Shown in pieces: positions 20,000 through 29,569 of a stretch of DNA of 64,000 bases. How positions within the stretch are numbered: the first letter of the stretch is position 1; each line of letters starts with the position of its first letter. The notes beneath the pieces were generated by a model that did no database searches, was not told the DNA's origin, and saw only the letters and a program-made list of their open reading frames with translations. Source of the stretch: Shewanella psychromarinicola (GTDB lineage Bacteria; Pseudomonadota; Gammaproteobacteria; Enterobacterales; Shewanellaceae); assembly GCF_003855155.1 (NCBI RefSeq), contig NZ_CP034073.1:310001-374000 (forward strand), in the 5' to 3' direction. The position numbers and the translations under genes were made by a program.

Positions 20000-20359
20000 T
20001 TTATTTTGGCGTATTTAATTCTTAAATCTGAAAAATGCTACAAATAATTTACATAAATATAGAGTCTGTTGATGTTTGGAGATCAATTTTGCAGCAGTTT
20101 GTGGCGATTTGATACCTGGCGGGTTTATCTAAAGAGCCATACTATTTATCTCGAATAAATTTGGGTCAAGAAAGAACCATAAGCCCTGATCAACTTATCG
20201 ATTTGTCACCCCTTTTTAAAGTAAAAATTGATTTACGTTAGTATTAACCTAATGTCGATTTGCTATTCTATATAAGCATTCACACATTTATACCATCGCA
20301 TTATGGCCTCGTCTAATAGTACAAGGATAAATGTGCAGGGTATTCAGCGTAGGTGAAAT
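20000..20359. other. Gene-free stretch
   Basis: 360 AT-rich bases between the MetJ site and the four-cysteine gene. It should hold the promoter of the latter. I see no RNA gene or repeat. Confidence 0.4.
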
Positions 20360-20659
20360 ATGACCCATAAACCCGATCGGATCACTGCAATGAAACAACT
20401 CATTGCCCAAGTAAAACAAACCTTCCCATTAGACTCCCCTGATCTCTTTCGTTGTGGGCCCGCTAACAGTTGTGTGGGTTGCCCAAAAAAACTATTAGAT
20501 CTTATCGATTCTGAGGTCACCTACTGGGAAGCGGCAATCGCACAGGGCGTTATGCCCTCTTTAGGTGATATCAGCCGCTTTGGTAAATTATGCCAAAACG
20601 TCGGCCGAGGATTAAAACGCAATAATATTCAACTGTCACCCGTTCTTGTAACTCAGTAA
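20360..20659 (+). CDS. Conserved hypothetical protein with four cysteines
   Basis: 99 residues, not recognised as a named family. Cys32, Cys38 and Cys41 form RCGPANSCVGCPKK, and Cys78 is in FGKLCQNVGRGLK. Four cysteines in a small basic protein suggest a metal or Fe-S site. It is convergent with putA. The frame, codon use and charge pattern look like a real gene. Confidence 0.65.
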   Translation: MTHKPDRITAMKQLIAQVKQTFPLDSPDLFRCGPANSCVGCPKKLLDLIDSEVTYWEAAIAQGVMPSLGDISRFGKLCQNVGRGLKRNNIQLSPVLVTQ

Positions 20660-20796
20660 GCAACTCTGTATGCAACTCTGTATGCAGCTCTGAACGCCTC
20701 ACTTATTTTTAGGGAAGACATATTAATACGGCTCTGAATTTACTCCTCTTGCTGTCAATAAGCGTAAAAGCGAACCGTCCAATTAGTGGCATAAAA

Positions 20797-20816
20797 AAGC
20801 CCACATAAGTGGGCTT
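20797..20816 (-). terminator. Terminator of putA
   Basis: AAGCCCAC/GTGGGCTT stem with ATAA loop, followed on the minus strand by TTTTTTAT. Confidence 0.88.
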
Positions 20817-20836
20817 AAAAGATAAAACACATTACC

Positions 20837-23800
20837 TTACTCGTCAGTGTCGCCTAACGATAGCAATGTCGCATTACCACCAAGAGCGGTAATGTTGTTG
20901 GTACGCGTTTTTTCAGTCACAAAACGGGTTAAGTAATGTGGACCACCGGCTTTAGGACCTGTACCTGATAACCCTTGACCACCAAATGGCTGCACACCCA
21001 CTACGGCACCAATTTGGTTACGATTAATGTACACGTTACCGACATTCACTTTATCGGCTAGATTAAGCGCATGGCCTTCATTACGGCTGTGGATCCCTAA
21101 TGTTAACCCAAACCCAGTGCTATTGATTTCGTCAATCACTTTGCCTAAATCAGCAGCCTTATAACGGATTACATGCAAAATAGGCCCAAAATGCTCTTTT
21201 TCTAGCATCTTTATCGAATCGATTTCAACCGCGGTTGGGGCAACAAAGTGACCCTTCTCAGTACCCGCTGGTAACTCAAGTTTATTAATTAACTTACCTA
21301 CTTGGCTAATATGGTCAATATGGGCATTCAAGTTTGCTTTAGCCGTTGCATCTATCACTGGGCCCACGTCCGTCTTAACGAAGCTAGGATCGCCAATGAC
21401 CAATTGCTCCATTGCACCTTTCATCACTTCAATCACCCTATCGGCAATATCTTCTTGTAAAAACAACACTCGCAGTGCTGAACAACGTTGACCAGCACTG
21501 GTAAATGATGAAGAAACTACATCATTTACCACTTGTTCAGGCTGTGACGTTGAGTCAACCACCATGGCATTTTGACCACCGGTTTCAGCGATTAATGGAA
21601 TAATGGCGCCATCACGGTTGGCTAAGGTACGGTTGATAAGCTTTGCTGTACCTGTAGACCCGGTAAAACACACACCGCCAATACGCTCATCAGCCGTTAA
21701 GGCAGAACCGACAACAGCCCCCGTACCGGGTAAGAACTGCAATACATCTTTAGGGATCCCCGCTTCATGAGCAAGCTGCACGGCACGATAACCCACTAAG
21801 CAGGTTTGTTCAGCTGGCTTGGCAATCACGGTATTACCCGCGGCTAACGCCGCTGATACTTGGCCGATGAAAATCGCTAACGGGAAGTTCCATGGACTAA
21901 TACAAACAAAAATTCCGCGACCTTGTAAAAACAACTCATTAAGCTCACCTGTTGGGCCAGGAAGTAATTCAGGCTTAGCCATCATTTTCTTCGCTTGCAC
22001 GGCGTAGTAACGACAGAAATCGACCGCTTCACGTACTTCATCGATACCGTCTTGAATGCTCTTACCCGCTTCACGGGTACACAACACAATCAGCTCTTCT
22101 CGGTTTTCTTCCAGTAAATCGGCTAGTTTTTGCAGTGCATTGGCACGCGTCTCAACCGGAGTCCGCGCCCAACGGCCAAAAGCGGCATCAGCACCCACGA
22201 CCGCTTGCTCTATTGCTTTAGCATCAGCAAACGCCACAGTGCCTACCGTTAATGAAGTATCAAAAGGACTCACTACCGTTTGTACATCACCCGTTAAGGT
22301 CTGACCGTTAACCAACGGACCCGCAGTCCACTGAGTGGCACTGTACGTTTCTAATGCAGCAAAAAATGGCTCTGATTCAGAAATAATGTTCATGTTTAGT
22401 CCTTTAGAGTTTTTACGTTCTGCACCAAAAATATCTGCTGGCTGCACAATTTTTTGATTAGCTAAGGTTTTATAACCTTGTAAGGTCACTAATGGGTGAA
22501 CCACTAAGCTTTCAATAGGGGTATGTGGGTCTACTAACTTGTGCACAAATGAGGTATTCGCACCGTTTTCAAGTAAGCGACGGACCAAGTAAGGCAGCAA
22601 GTCTTTATGGGCACCGATTGGCGCATAAATACGCACGGCTTTAGCACCACTTTCAGATAAAATGGTGTCGTACAATTCTTGCCCCATACCATGTAAGCGT
22701 TGGTACTCATAAAGGCGATCGCCGGCCATGGCATTAATACTGGCTACCGTTTGCGCGTTATGAGTAGCAAATTGCGGGTAAATAGCACCGCGAGTGGCAT
22801 CTGATAGTAAGAAGCGTGCACAGGCCAAATAAGACACATCAGTGCTCGCTTTACGAGTAAATAAAGGATACCCCCCGTCACCCGCTTGCTGAGCCCATTT
22901 AAGCTCACTATCCCAATACGCACCTTTTACTAAACGTAATGGAATTTCATCACCTTGATCTTTTGCAAGACGAGTCACCCAGCATAAAACAGGTAAGCAG
23001 CGCTTCGAATAGGCCTGCACCACAATACCCAGTAAGCCCCATCCTTTGGCGGCATCTGACTGATACAATTTCTTGAACAATGTTAACGATAGTTCAAGAC
23101 GATCCATTTCTTCGGCATCAATTGAAATACCAATCTTCAGCTCACGGGCTTGAACAATCAGCTTAATGACAGTGTCGTATAGTTCGGTTAATACGCGATC
23201 TTCATTGGCGACTTCATAACGAGGATGCAATGCTGACAGTTTAATTGAAATTGTTGGCCGTGGAGCGTCAGACTCATCAAATTGCTGCGCACCTAAATCA
23301 CCGATAGCGTTACTGTAATCGATGAAGTATTTTTGCGCATCACTGGCCGTTAAAGCTGCCTCACCAAGCATGTCATAACTGTGGGTATAACCTAACTTAC
23401 GCTTAGCTTCGCTATTTTTGAGCGCTTCTTTGACATTGCGCCCTAATACAAACTGCTTACCCATAATCTTCATCGCAGCTAACATCGCTTGACGGATCAC
23501 AGGCTCGCCAACGCGGTTAACGAGACGCTTAAGCAAGTTACTCGGTGTACCGTCAATGTTACGATCTAACTTAACGATTCTTCCGGTAAGCATTAACCCC
23601 CACGTTGAGGCATTAACCAGTAGTGAACCACTTTTGTTAAGGTGTACATCCCACTTAGCCCCAGACAGCTTATCTTCTATTAACGCATCGGCAGTTTCAG
23701 CATCAGGAATGCGCAACAGAGCTTCAGCTAAACACATTAGGATAATCCCTTCTTGTGTTTCTAAACTGTATTGTTGTAAAAAGGCATCAACCCCTACCAT

Positions 23801-24031
23801 TAAACCTTTTTTCTCAAACTGACGTACTTTGCTAACGAGTTCGTGAGCGCGACGAGTGACTTGCTCAATGTCTGTATCAGACGAAGGCACTAACTTGATT
23901 AATTCAGATAGGTATTGCTCTTCATCGACAATATAGTTATCAGTAATGGCTTTAAATAACTCATCAAGAGTGGCATTGTCATAGCGGCCTTCCAGTACTT
24001 CACTCGCTTTGAACATAGTATTCGATTCCAT
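20837..24031 (-). CDS. putA: Bifunctional proline dehydrogenase / P5C dehydrogenase
   Basis: 1064-residue enzyme that oxidises proline to glutamate. The N-terminal helical arm is followed by the FAD-binding PRODH barrel (about residues 190-510, with KLSALHPRYE and RLVKGAYWDSELK). The P5C dehydrogenase domain (about 560-1040) has ISPWNFPLAIFIGQ, the catalytic Cys in SAGQRCSALRVL and the Glu in PLIAETGGQNAMV. It lacks the ribbon-helix-helix DNA-binding domain of the 1320-residue E. coli PutA, so it cannot repress its own gene; a separate regulator is expected. The start may be ATG 24031 or ATG 24016 (MFKAS). Confidence 0.95.
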   Translation of the reverse strand: MESNTMFKASEVLEGRYDNATLDELFKAITDNYIVDEEQYLSELIKLVPSSDTDIEQVTRRAHELVSKVRQFEKKGLMVGVDAFLQQYSLETQEGIILMCLAEALLRIPDAETADALIEDKLSGAKWDVHLNKSGSLLVNASTWGLMLTGRIVKLDRNIDGTPSNLLKRLVNRVGEPVIRQAMLAAMKIMGKQFVLGRNVKEALKNSEAKRKLGYTHSYDMLGEAALTASDAQKYFIDYSNAIGDLGAQQFDESDAPRPTISIKLSALHPRYEVANEDRVLTELYDTVIKLIVQARELKIGISIDAEEMDRLELSLTLFKKLYQSDAAKGWGLLGIVVQAYSKRCLPVLCWVTRLAKDQGDEIPLRLVKGAYWDSELKWAQQAGDGGYPLFTRKASTDVSYLACARFLLSDATRGAIYPQFATHNAQTVASINAMAGDRLYEYQRLHGMGQELYDTILSESGAKAVRIYAPIGAHKDLLPYLVRRLLENGANTSFVHKLVDPHTPIESLVVHPLVTLQGYKTLANQKIVQPADIFGAERKNSKGLNMNIISESEPFFAALETYSATQWTAGPLVNGQTLTGDVQTVVSPFDTSLTVGTVAFADAKAIEQAVVGADAAFGRWARTPVETRANALQKLADLLEENREELIVLCTREAGKSIQDGIDEVREAVDFCRYYAVQAKKMMAKPELLPGPTGELNELFLQGRGIFVCISPWNFPLAIFIGQVSAALAAGNTVIAKPAEQTCLVGYRAVQLAHEAGIPKDVLQFLPGTGAVVGSALTADERIGGVCFTGSTGTAKLINRTLANRDGAIIPLIAETGGQNAMVVDSTSQPEQVVNDVVSSSFTSAGQRCSALRVLFLQEDIADRVIEVMKGAMEQLVIGDPSFVKTDVGPVIDATAKANLNAHIDHISQVGKLINKLELPAGTEKGHFVAPTAVEIDSIKMLEKEHFGPILHVIRYKAADLGKVIDEINSTGFGLTLGIHSRNEGHALNLADKVNVGNVYINRNQIGAVVGVQPFGGQGLSGTGPKAGGPHYLTRFVTEKTRTNNITALGGNATLLSLGDTDE

Positions 24032-24096
24032 CTAGGTCAGATTAAGGATGGTTGTTGTGGCTATTAAATGAACACAGTATTCATAAATATTCTATT

Positions 24097-24106
24097 TTGT
24101 ATACAA
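24097..24106. promoter_or_regulatory. Candidate putA operator palindrome
   Basis: TTGTATACAA, a perfect 10-bp palindrome within ATTTTGTATACAATG, 66 bases upstream of the putA start. The sequence resembles GntR-type operators. The regulator is unknown. Confidence 0.4.
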
Positions 24107-24332
24107 TGTACGATCTATTTTTCGGCGATTATACCTTCAAAATGTGAACTTGGACACTATAGATAAAAAATTGCCAACAATTGTTTGATTTTCATCACTG
24201 CATTATCCGTGCGCAATGTGATAAGACGTGAAAGTTGACAGGTAAAGGTTTTTAACAGCTTGTTAAGTAACAATTAATATTTATTTAACATAATAAAAAA
24301 ATGAATGACTCTTATAGAAAAAAATGAAATAA

Positions 24333-24363
24333 AAAAAGCCAACGTTTGAATAGTTGGCTTTTT
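24333..24363 (-). terminator. Terminator of the YgiM-like gene
   Basis: 11-bp stem AAAAAGCCAAC/GTTGGCTTTTT with a 9-base loop and a downstream T-run on the minus strand. It lies 66 bases past the gene's stop. Confidence 0.85.
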
Positions 24364-24428
24364 AGCAAGGATATGAATCGCATAAAAGATGATTTGATTC
24401 TATAGAAGCTCATCATCAACGGATATTA

Positions 24429-25010
24429 TTACATCCAACGACTATTTTTACGACGCTGCGGACGCGGTAAGTACACCAATATAATACCAATCAATGCACC
24501 CATACCGCCAATCAAGCCACCTTGCTGCCACATTTGATAACGACGATTATCAACCCCTTGCTGCACTTTTAACTCGGCTTCATCTCGCTGTTTAACCGCT
24601 ATCGTTAATGCAGCGTTTAATTCAGTCACCTTTTCGTTAGCCAGAATTAAATATTCTTCAGTATTGTCAGTATTTTGAGTAATTTGATTTAATTGCTCAT
24701 TAGCTTGCTTCAGTTGGGCTTCCATCTCTGGAAAACGTTCACGAAAACTAGGCTGATCGGTCACTAAACTGGTTAATACCCAGCCTTCTCGGCCTTTATG
24801 ATCAATAATTTGAGTGAAATCACCATCGGTATTATCCAATAACGTGATCGGTTGACCCGCTTCTACGCTACCAAGAATACGAAATTCTGTACCCGGTCCA
24901 CCATGAATAAACGTATACACATCATCAGAAATAAAACGCGTTGGTGCTTGGGCCGCAAATACGCCACTTGGCGCAAGTAAAAATATAAGGATTGAAAGTA
25001 CTCTTAACAC
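24429..25010 (-). CDS. ygiM: YgiM-like SH3b-domain membrane protein
   Basis: 193 residues. Signal peptide (MLRVLSILIFLLAPSGVFAA), bacterial SH3 domain (about 30-90: YTFIHGGPGTEFRILGSVEAG, GREGWVLTSLV), a coiled coil (about 95-150), one C-terminal TM segment (GGLIGGMGALIGIILVYL) and a basic tail. This is the TIGR04211/YgiM architecture. In E. coli ygiM neighbours ygiF; here ygiF is 2.3 kb away beyond the pit operon, so the neighbourhood is partly kept. The role is probably in the cell envelope; no mechanism is known. Confidence 0.88.
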   Translation of the reverse strand: MLRVLSILIFLLAPSGVFAAQAPTRFISDDVYTFIHGGPGTEFRILGSVEAGQPITLLDNTDGDFTQIIDHKGREGWVLTSLVTDQPSFRERFPEMEAQLKQANEQLNQITQNTDNTEEYLILANEKVTELNAALTIAVKQRDEAELKVQQGVDNRRYQMWQQGGLIGGMGALIGIILVYLPRPQRRKNSRWM

Positions 25011-25063
25011 GGTATTTATCCAAACTCAGAAAACTTATGGTCATGCTATTTATTAAATGCTCT

Positions 25064-25107
25064 GAATGCAAGAAGGAAGTCATATGACTTCCTTCTTAAA
25101 TGCATTC
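25064..25107 (-). repeat. Long perfect palindrome downstream of pit
   Basis: Arms AAGAAGGAAGTCAT and ATGACTTCCTTCTT meet at 25083/25084, giving a 28-bp perfect palindrome (25070-25097). It is extended by GAATGCA (25064-25070) and TGCATTC (25101-25107). It lies 43 bases past the pit stop and has no T-run. It could be a terminator or 3'-end stabilising hairpin, or a protein site. Confidence 0.6.
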
Positions 25108-25149
25108 GCACTCACACTTCTGTTAATACTTCATTGGGTCTTGGCTAAA

Positions 25150-26418
25150 TTAACTAAAGATGCTCTTAATAATGAAGAAGAACACAATAGATAATGCAGC
25201 ACCTGCTGGCAGGGTAATAACCCAAGACACAACAATGTTACGCACCACACCAATATTGATTGCCGCGATACCACGCGCCATGCCCACACCTAACACTGCG
25301 CCCACTAAGGTTTGTGTGGTCGAGATAGGTAAACCGGTACCAGAAGCAATAACCACAGTCGATGCGGCAGCTAATTCAGCAGCAAAACCACGGCTTGGCG
25401 TTAAATGGGTGATGTTTTTACCAATGGTTTTCATCACACGCTGACCAAAAATAGCCAACCCCAACACAATACCCACTGCGCCTAATGGTAAAATCCACCA
25501 TGCTAGAACAGCTTCAGCACCAATAACACCGCCACTTTCAACCACAGAAACCACTGCAGCTAATGGACCAATCGCGTTAGCAACGTCGTTTGAACCATGT
25601 GCAAATGCCATACAACATGCAGTTACAACCATTAAAATGGCGAAGACTTTTTCAACATTACCATACTGAGTTTGACGGTCAGCTTTGTCGCTCATTTTTA
25701 AACGGCTAATGGCCACTTTACCCAAAAGACCAACTACGGCCGCAACAGCCGCCGCTAAAAGATAAGCTTCTACGGTTGAAAAATTGATGCCTACATGCTT
25801 TAAACCTTTGGTAATGGTCACAAGAGACATCACAAAACCGGCTAATGCCATGTAAAAAGGCACATAACGCTTAGCATTTCCCAACGGATCATCGGTATCA
25901 AAAATCAGCTTTTGCACACTTTGGAAAATGATATAAGCAATAAAACCCGAAATTGCGGGTGTCACAACCCAAGAGCCAATAATACCGCCAACCTTACCCC
26001 ATTCAACAGCGTCAGCATTGACACCCACTGCGGCAAAACCGACAATCGCGCCAATAATCGAATGGGTTGTAGAAACGGGCCAGCCTAACGCTGACGCTAC
26101 CACTAACCAAATACCTGCAGCAAGTAATGAGGCAATCATGCCGTATACCAATAACTCTGGTACGTCAGTAAAATAACTGGCGTCGATAATACCTTTACGA
26201 ATAGTACTTGTGACTTCACCACCGGCTAAAAATGCACCGGTGAACTCAAAGATCATTGCAATAATAATCGCTTGTTTAATGGTAATGGCATTAGAACCTA
26301 CAGAGGTCCCCATTGCATTGGCTACGTCGTTTGCACCAATACCCCATGCCATTAAAAATCCGAATGCAGCCGCTATCATAATAAGCATAGGGCCATTGGT
26401 GACTAATACATCAACCAT
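25150..26418 (-). CDS. pit: Low-affinity inorganic phosphate transporter (PiT family)
   Basis: 422-residue inner-membrane phosphate (metal-phosphate) symporter. It has the two family signatures GANDVANAMGTSVGS (N-terminal) and AHGSNDVANAIGPLAA (second half) and the inverted-repeat layout of about 10-12 TM segments. It is preceded on the same strand by a DUF47/PhoU-like gene 25 bases away; this pairing is the usual pit operon. Confidence 0.93.
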   Translation of the reverse strand: MVDVLVTNGPMLIMIAAAFGFLMAWGIGANDVANAMGTSVGSNAITIKQAIIIAMIFEFTGAFLAGGEVTSTIRKGIIDASYFTDVPELLVYGMIASLLAAGIWLVVASALGWPVSTTHSIIGAIVGFAAVGVNADAVEWGKVGGIIGSWVVTPAISGFIAYIIFQSVQKLIFDTDDPLGNAKRYVPFYMALAGFVMSLVTITKGLKHVGINFSTVEAYLLAAAVAAVVGLLGKVAISRLKMSDKADRQTQYGNVEKVFAILMVVTACCMAFAHGSNDVANAIGPLAAVVSVVESGGVIGAEAVLAWWILPLGAVGIVLGLAIFGQRVMKTIGKNITHLTPSRGFAAELAAASTVVIASGTGLPISTTQTLVGAVLGVGMARGIAAINIGVVRNIVVSWVITLPAGAALSIVFFFIIKSIFS

Positions 26419-26443
26419 TTTGTTTCCTTGATAACCTTTGTAA

Positions 26444-27124
26444 TTAGTTACGAGCTAGCATTAGCTCTAGGCGGGAACCGACACGCTCAGCAAGATCTGC
26501 TAAACCTCCAACCCATTCGATAATTTTATACATGAACATTACATCAATCGGATTCAATTCAGCTTCTAATGCAAACAATTGACGACGCAATTGAATTTGC
26601 AAGTCATCAGAATCGCCTTCGATAAGATCTAATTCATTGATCATTTTGGCAACTAACTCAACTTGACGACCCCGGAAACCGGTTTCGAGCAAATCATCGA
26701 GTTCGTTAATAGCCCGCTTAGCAAGTGATACCGCATCTAAACAACGTTGTAGATAAGCACCAAAAGCTTTTTGCATAGGCTGAGGAAGGACTAATTGACG
26801 GCCAATAATACGGCCAGAGATATCTTTTGCCTTGTTGGCGATTTTGTCCTGTTGAGTTAATAACTCAAGCAAGTCAGTCCGTTCAACAGGCATAAATAAT
26901 CCACCAGGAAGAGTCAGGCGAATTTCACGTTTAAGTGAGTCAGCGTCTTTTTCCAGCAAACTAATTTTTTTGCGTATCTTTATCGCTTCATCCCAGTCAC
27001 CTGAGATAGTTGCGTCAAAGAAAGGAACAAGAAGTGATGCACACTCATGTACTTTGTCGATATGCTGTTCTAAAGGCTTAAGAGGTGATTTTGCAAACAC
27101 ACCTAAAATAGAGTTTACTGGCAT
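26444..27124 (-). CDS. DUF47 / PhoU-like Pit accessory protein
   Basis: 226-residue all-helical protein of the TIGR00153 family (FAKSPLKPLEQHIDKVHEC; LPGGLFMPVERTDLLELL; the C-terminal IIEWVGGLADLAERVGSRLE). It is distantly related to PhoU and typically paired with pit. It is thought to modulate Pit-dependent phosphate uptake, a family inference. It is first gene of a two-gene operon with pit. Confidence 0.92.
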   Translation of the reverse strand: MPVNSILGVFAKSPLKPLEQHIDKVHECASLLVPFFDATISGDWDEAIKIRKKISLLEKDADSLKREIRLTLPGGLFMPVERTDLLELLTQQDKIANKAKDISGRIIGRQLVLPQPMQKAFGAYLQRCLDAVSLAKRAINELDDLLETGFRGRQVELVAKMINELDLIEGDSDDLQIQLRRQLFALEAELNPIDVMFMYKIIEWVGGLADLAERVGSRLELMLARN

Positions 27125-27360
27125 TGCCGTTTACCTATTTAATAAATTCCAATTTGGAAAAAGCGGGCGCATGTTAACCCAAGCGTACACATAATGAAAC
27201 TGTGTTTTTTAATTTCGTACGACAGTTTCTCTGTTATCGTTACTCAGTATATATGATGCGAGCAACGCTATACTAAGATAATTTTATTACAGCAATGTGA
27301 CATTATGAAGATAATATGACGCATTAATGAACATTTGATGACAAGGCAAACATAAAGTCA

Positions 27361-28845
27361 ATGGACGCAGAAATAGAGTTAAAACTATTCATTCAAGCAC
27401 AACACCATGATTTATTAAAAAAAATATTGAATGACTACCCTAATTCGACCCCTCAAGGCCAGAAAAACCTCACCAACGGATATTTCGATACAGACGATTT
27501 ACAGTTGCGTCGTTGGGATATGGGCTTACGCGTAAGGGGTTTTGATAACCAACTCGAACAGACCATAAAAACAGCAGGTAGGGTCGTAGGAGGGATCCAC
27601 TCTCGTCCCGAATATAATGTCAACATAGATCAAAAAATACCGATCCTGTCACGTTTCCCAAATAAAATTTGGCCGGTAGGATATAATATCGACAACATCT
27701 CCGCATCACTCGGGTGTATTTTTGAAACCAATTTCAACCGCCAAACCTGGCATATTTACCTCAATAACAGCCTCGTTGAGGTCGCATTGGATGTGGGTGA
27801 AATCATTGCAAAAAATAACCTTGATCCCATATGCGAGCTAGAATTTGAATTACTTGCAGGTGATACTTCAGCCTTAATAGAATTGGCAATTGAAGTGGCT
27901 AAATCAGTGCCCTTGCGGTTAGGTAAGGCCAGTAAAGCTCAGCGAGGTTACCAGCTTGCGGGTAAATCAAAACCCGTCACCCTCGAGAATATTGATTACG
28001 TCTCGTTGTCAAAGAGTAATAATTTACAGCAAACCCTTAGCGCCATACTAGAAACGGGGCTTGAGCGCTGGCAACTGATTGAAAATATGTTAACTGTCTC
28101 TAATGACGACGAACAACAACAGTCAGCATTATGGGGTGAATTACGTCGTTGTGTGCGCTTACTCAGGCTCACCCTAGATCAATTTGGTTTACTCAATCAG
28201 CACACTAGCCCATTATTTGATCATCTTGAACAGGCGCTAACATTTGTTAGTCCACTGCAAAGCTGTTGCTTATTGTTGCAAGACTACGCAAAACTGCTTG
28301 CCAACATCAATAATAAACCTCTGGTGTGCCAACGACTAGAAAACCATATCAGCTCGATGTCTATTTCAACTCAATTAGCCTCCATATGGCAACAACCTGA
28401 GTATGGTCAATTACAATTGGCCTTAGTCGATTTGTTATTAACCACTGAAAGTGGTCAACATCAATGGGGCAATTATCCAGAACTGGGCTTGTTTGCTAAC
28501 CAATTACAACAAGCCTCATGGAAACGTATTGGCAAATTAATGCCGATAACATCTGAAATGAATAGCGTAGATTACCAACACGTTGCAGACGCACTGGATG
28601 AAAGTATCTTAGTTGGCTTTGCTTATGGAGAAATGTACCAAGCCAAAAAGCGCGAGGCTTTTCGTGCACCGTGGCAAGACTTAGCGTTGGGGATCAGCAC
28701 GCTATCTGCGTATAAAATATTAAGGTTCCTTAGTGAGCAGTATCAACTTAATATTGAAACCTGGTTAGACAATAAAGAAACCAGTTTATTGTTTGCCATG
28801 GAGCAGTCACGTAAAAGTGCCCTAAAAGTGCCTATATATTGGTAA
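27361..28845 (+). CDS. ygiF: Inorganic triphosphatase, CYTH-CHAD protein
   Basis: 494 residues. The N-terminal CYTH domain (about 1-200) carries the EIELK metal-binding signature, the NGYFDTDDLQLRRWDMGLRV strand pair and GKASKAQRGYQLA. A helical CHAD domain follows (about 215-480; ELRRCVRLLRLTL). This is the YgiF type, which hydrolyses tripolyphosphate; CHAD domains bind polyphosphate. It is divergent from the DUF47-pit operon, a sensible phosphate neighbourhood. Unlike E. coli, glnE does not follow. Confidence 0.88.
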   Translation: MDAEIELKLFIQAQHHDLLKKILNDYPNSTPQGQKNLTNGYFDTDDLQLRRWDMGLRVRGFDNQLEQTIKTAGRVVGGIHSRPEYNVNIDQKIPILSRFPNKIWPVGYNIDNISASLGCIFETNFNRQTWHIYLNNSLVEVALDVGEIIAKNNLDPICELEFELLAGDTSALIELAIEVAKSVPLRLGKASKAQRGYQLAGKSKPVTLENIDYVSLSKSNNLQQTLSAILETGLERWQLIENMLTVSNDDEQQQSALWGELRRCVRLLRLTLDQFGLLNQHTSPLFDHLEQALTFVSPLQSCCLLLQDYAKLLANINNKPLVCQRLENHISSMSISTQLASIWQQPEYGQLQLALVDLLLTTESGQHQWGNYPELGLFANQLQQASWKRIGKLMPITSEMNSVDYQHVADALDESILVGFAYGEMYQAKKREAFRAPWQDLALGISTLSAYKILRFLSEQYQLNIETWLDNKETSLLFAMEQSRKSALKVPIYW

Positions 28846-29569
28846 GTTAACACATTATTGCGTCAGCAAATGATTGTGAGCAAAACAGTAAGAGGATGAT
28901 TATTATCGTGTTTTTGATAGACGACCAATTTATAGCATTTAGGTATAAATGGTCGCCTATTGCTTAGCTAAATGGCTGTAATTTGGCTAAAGCCTGTTTA
29001 ATACCAATCGTATTAATTATCTGGTTATGCAGCGGGAATTCAAATTGCTTTAATCAAGGCGAAGACTTAACGGCATAGTGTTATTCGGCAACGGATCCTG
29101 CGTTGCTCTATCTCCGCTGTAGTGAAATGATCCCACTCTCTTTTACTGAACATCTAAGGGAGGCTTACTTACGATGCCGGCCAGCGTTTCTATTAAATAC
29201 CAATTTTGTCAACGTCGTGGACCACCTTCGCCAGCAGACATTGCGTTTTACACATCTGCCACGATACACCGTTTTGACTGGTTAAATAATTAACTTGAGT
29301 TATTTATTGTTCTTTATGCGCGGTCGGCTAACCACTGTTCAATTAAGTCATAAACGGTTGCCATATGAATACTCCTACTCCAAACCACCATTTGATGGAC
29401 ACATTATAGAAGCGCAAGAGGATTAATTATAATGATTAAAATAGATAGCCAAATACGTTAAAAGCGATTAAAACTATTTAAATTAATCCAAAAAATAGTG
29501 TAATGACAATAAAAAAGCCAACGTTGTCAGTTTACCTTTTTGGTATTAAATCATTGAGTAAAGGAATGA
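28846..29569. other. 724-base intergenic stretch, repeat-like in part
   Basis: No convincing long gene. A segment from about 29000 (TAATACCAATCGTATTAATT) to about 29220 (AAATACCAATTTTGTC) looks like a degenerate intergenic repeat of the kind scattered in Shewanella and relatives; this is from memory and unverified. A candidate small ORF with a strong RBS lies at 29314-29364 on the minus strand. A 60-codon frame at 29103 has no RBS and runs through the repeat-like segment, so it is not called. Confidence 0.4.
29314..29364 (-). CDS. Candidate 16-residue small ORF
   Basis: Minus strand ATG 29364 encodes MATVYDLIEQWLADRA then TAA. An AGGAG (29372-29376) stands six to seven bases upstream, within GGAGTAGGAGTATTC. 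A TATAAT hexamer (29403-29408) about 40 bases upstream gives a plausible promoter, though the -35 is poor. The peptide could form one amphipathic helix. It may be a functional micropeptide, a leader, or the start of a lost gene. Confidence 0.35.
   Translation of the reverse strand: MATVYDLIEQWLADRA

Noticed and set aside
29103..29285. 60-codon frame in the ygiF downstream gap
   Set aside because: It has no RBS and no family-like features, and overlaps the repeat-like segment.
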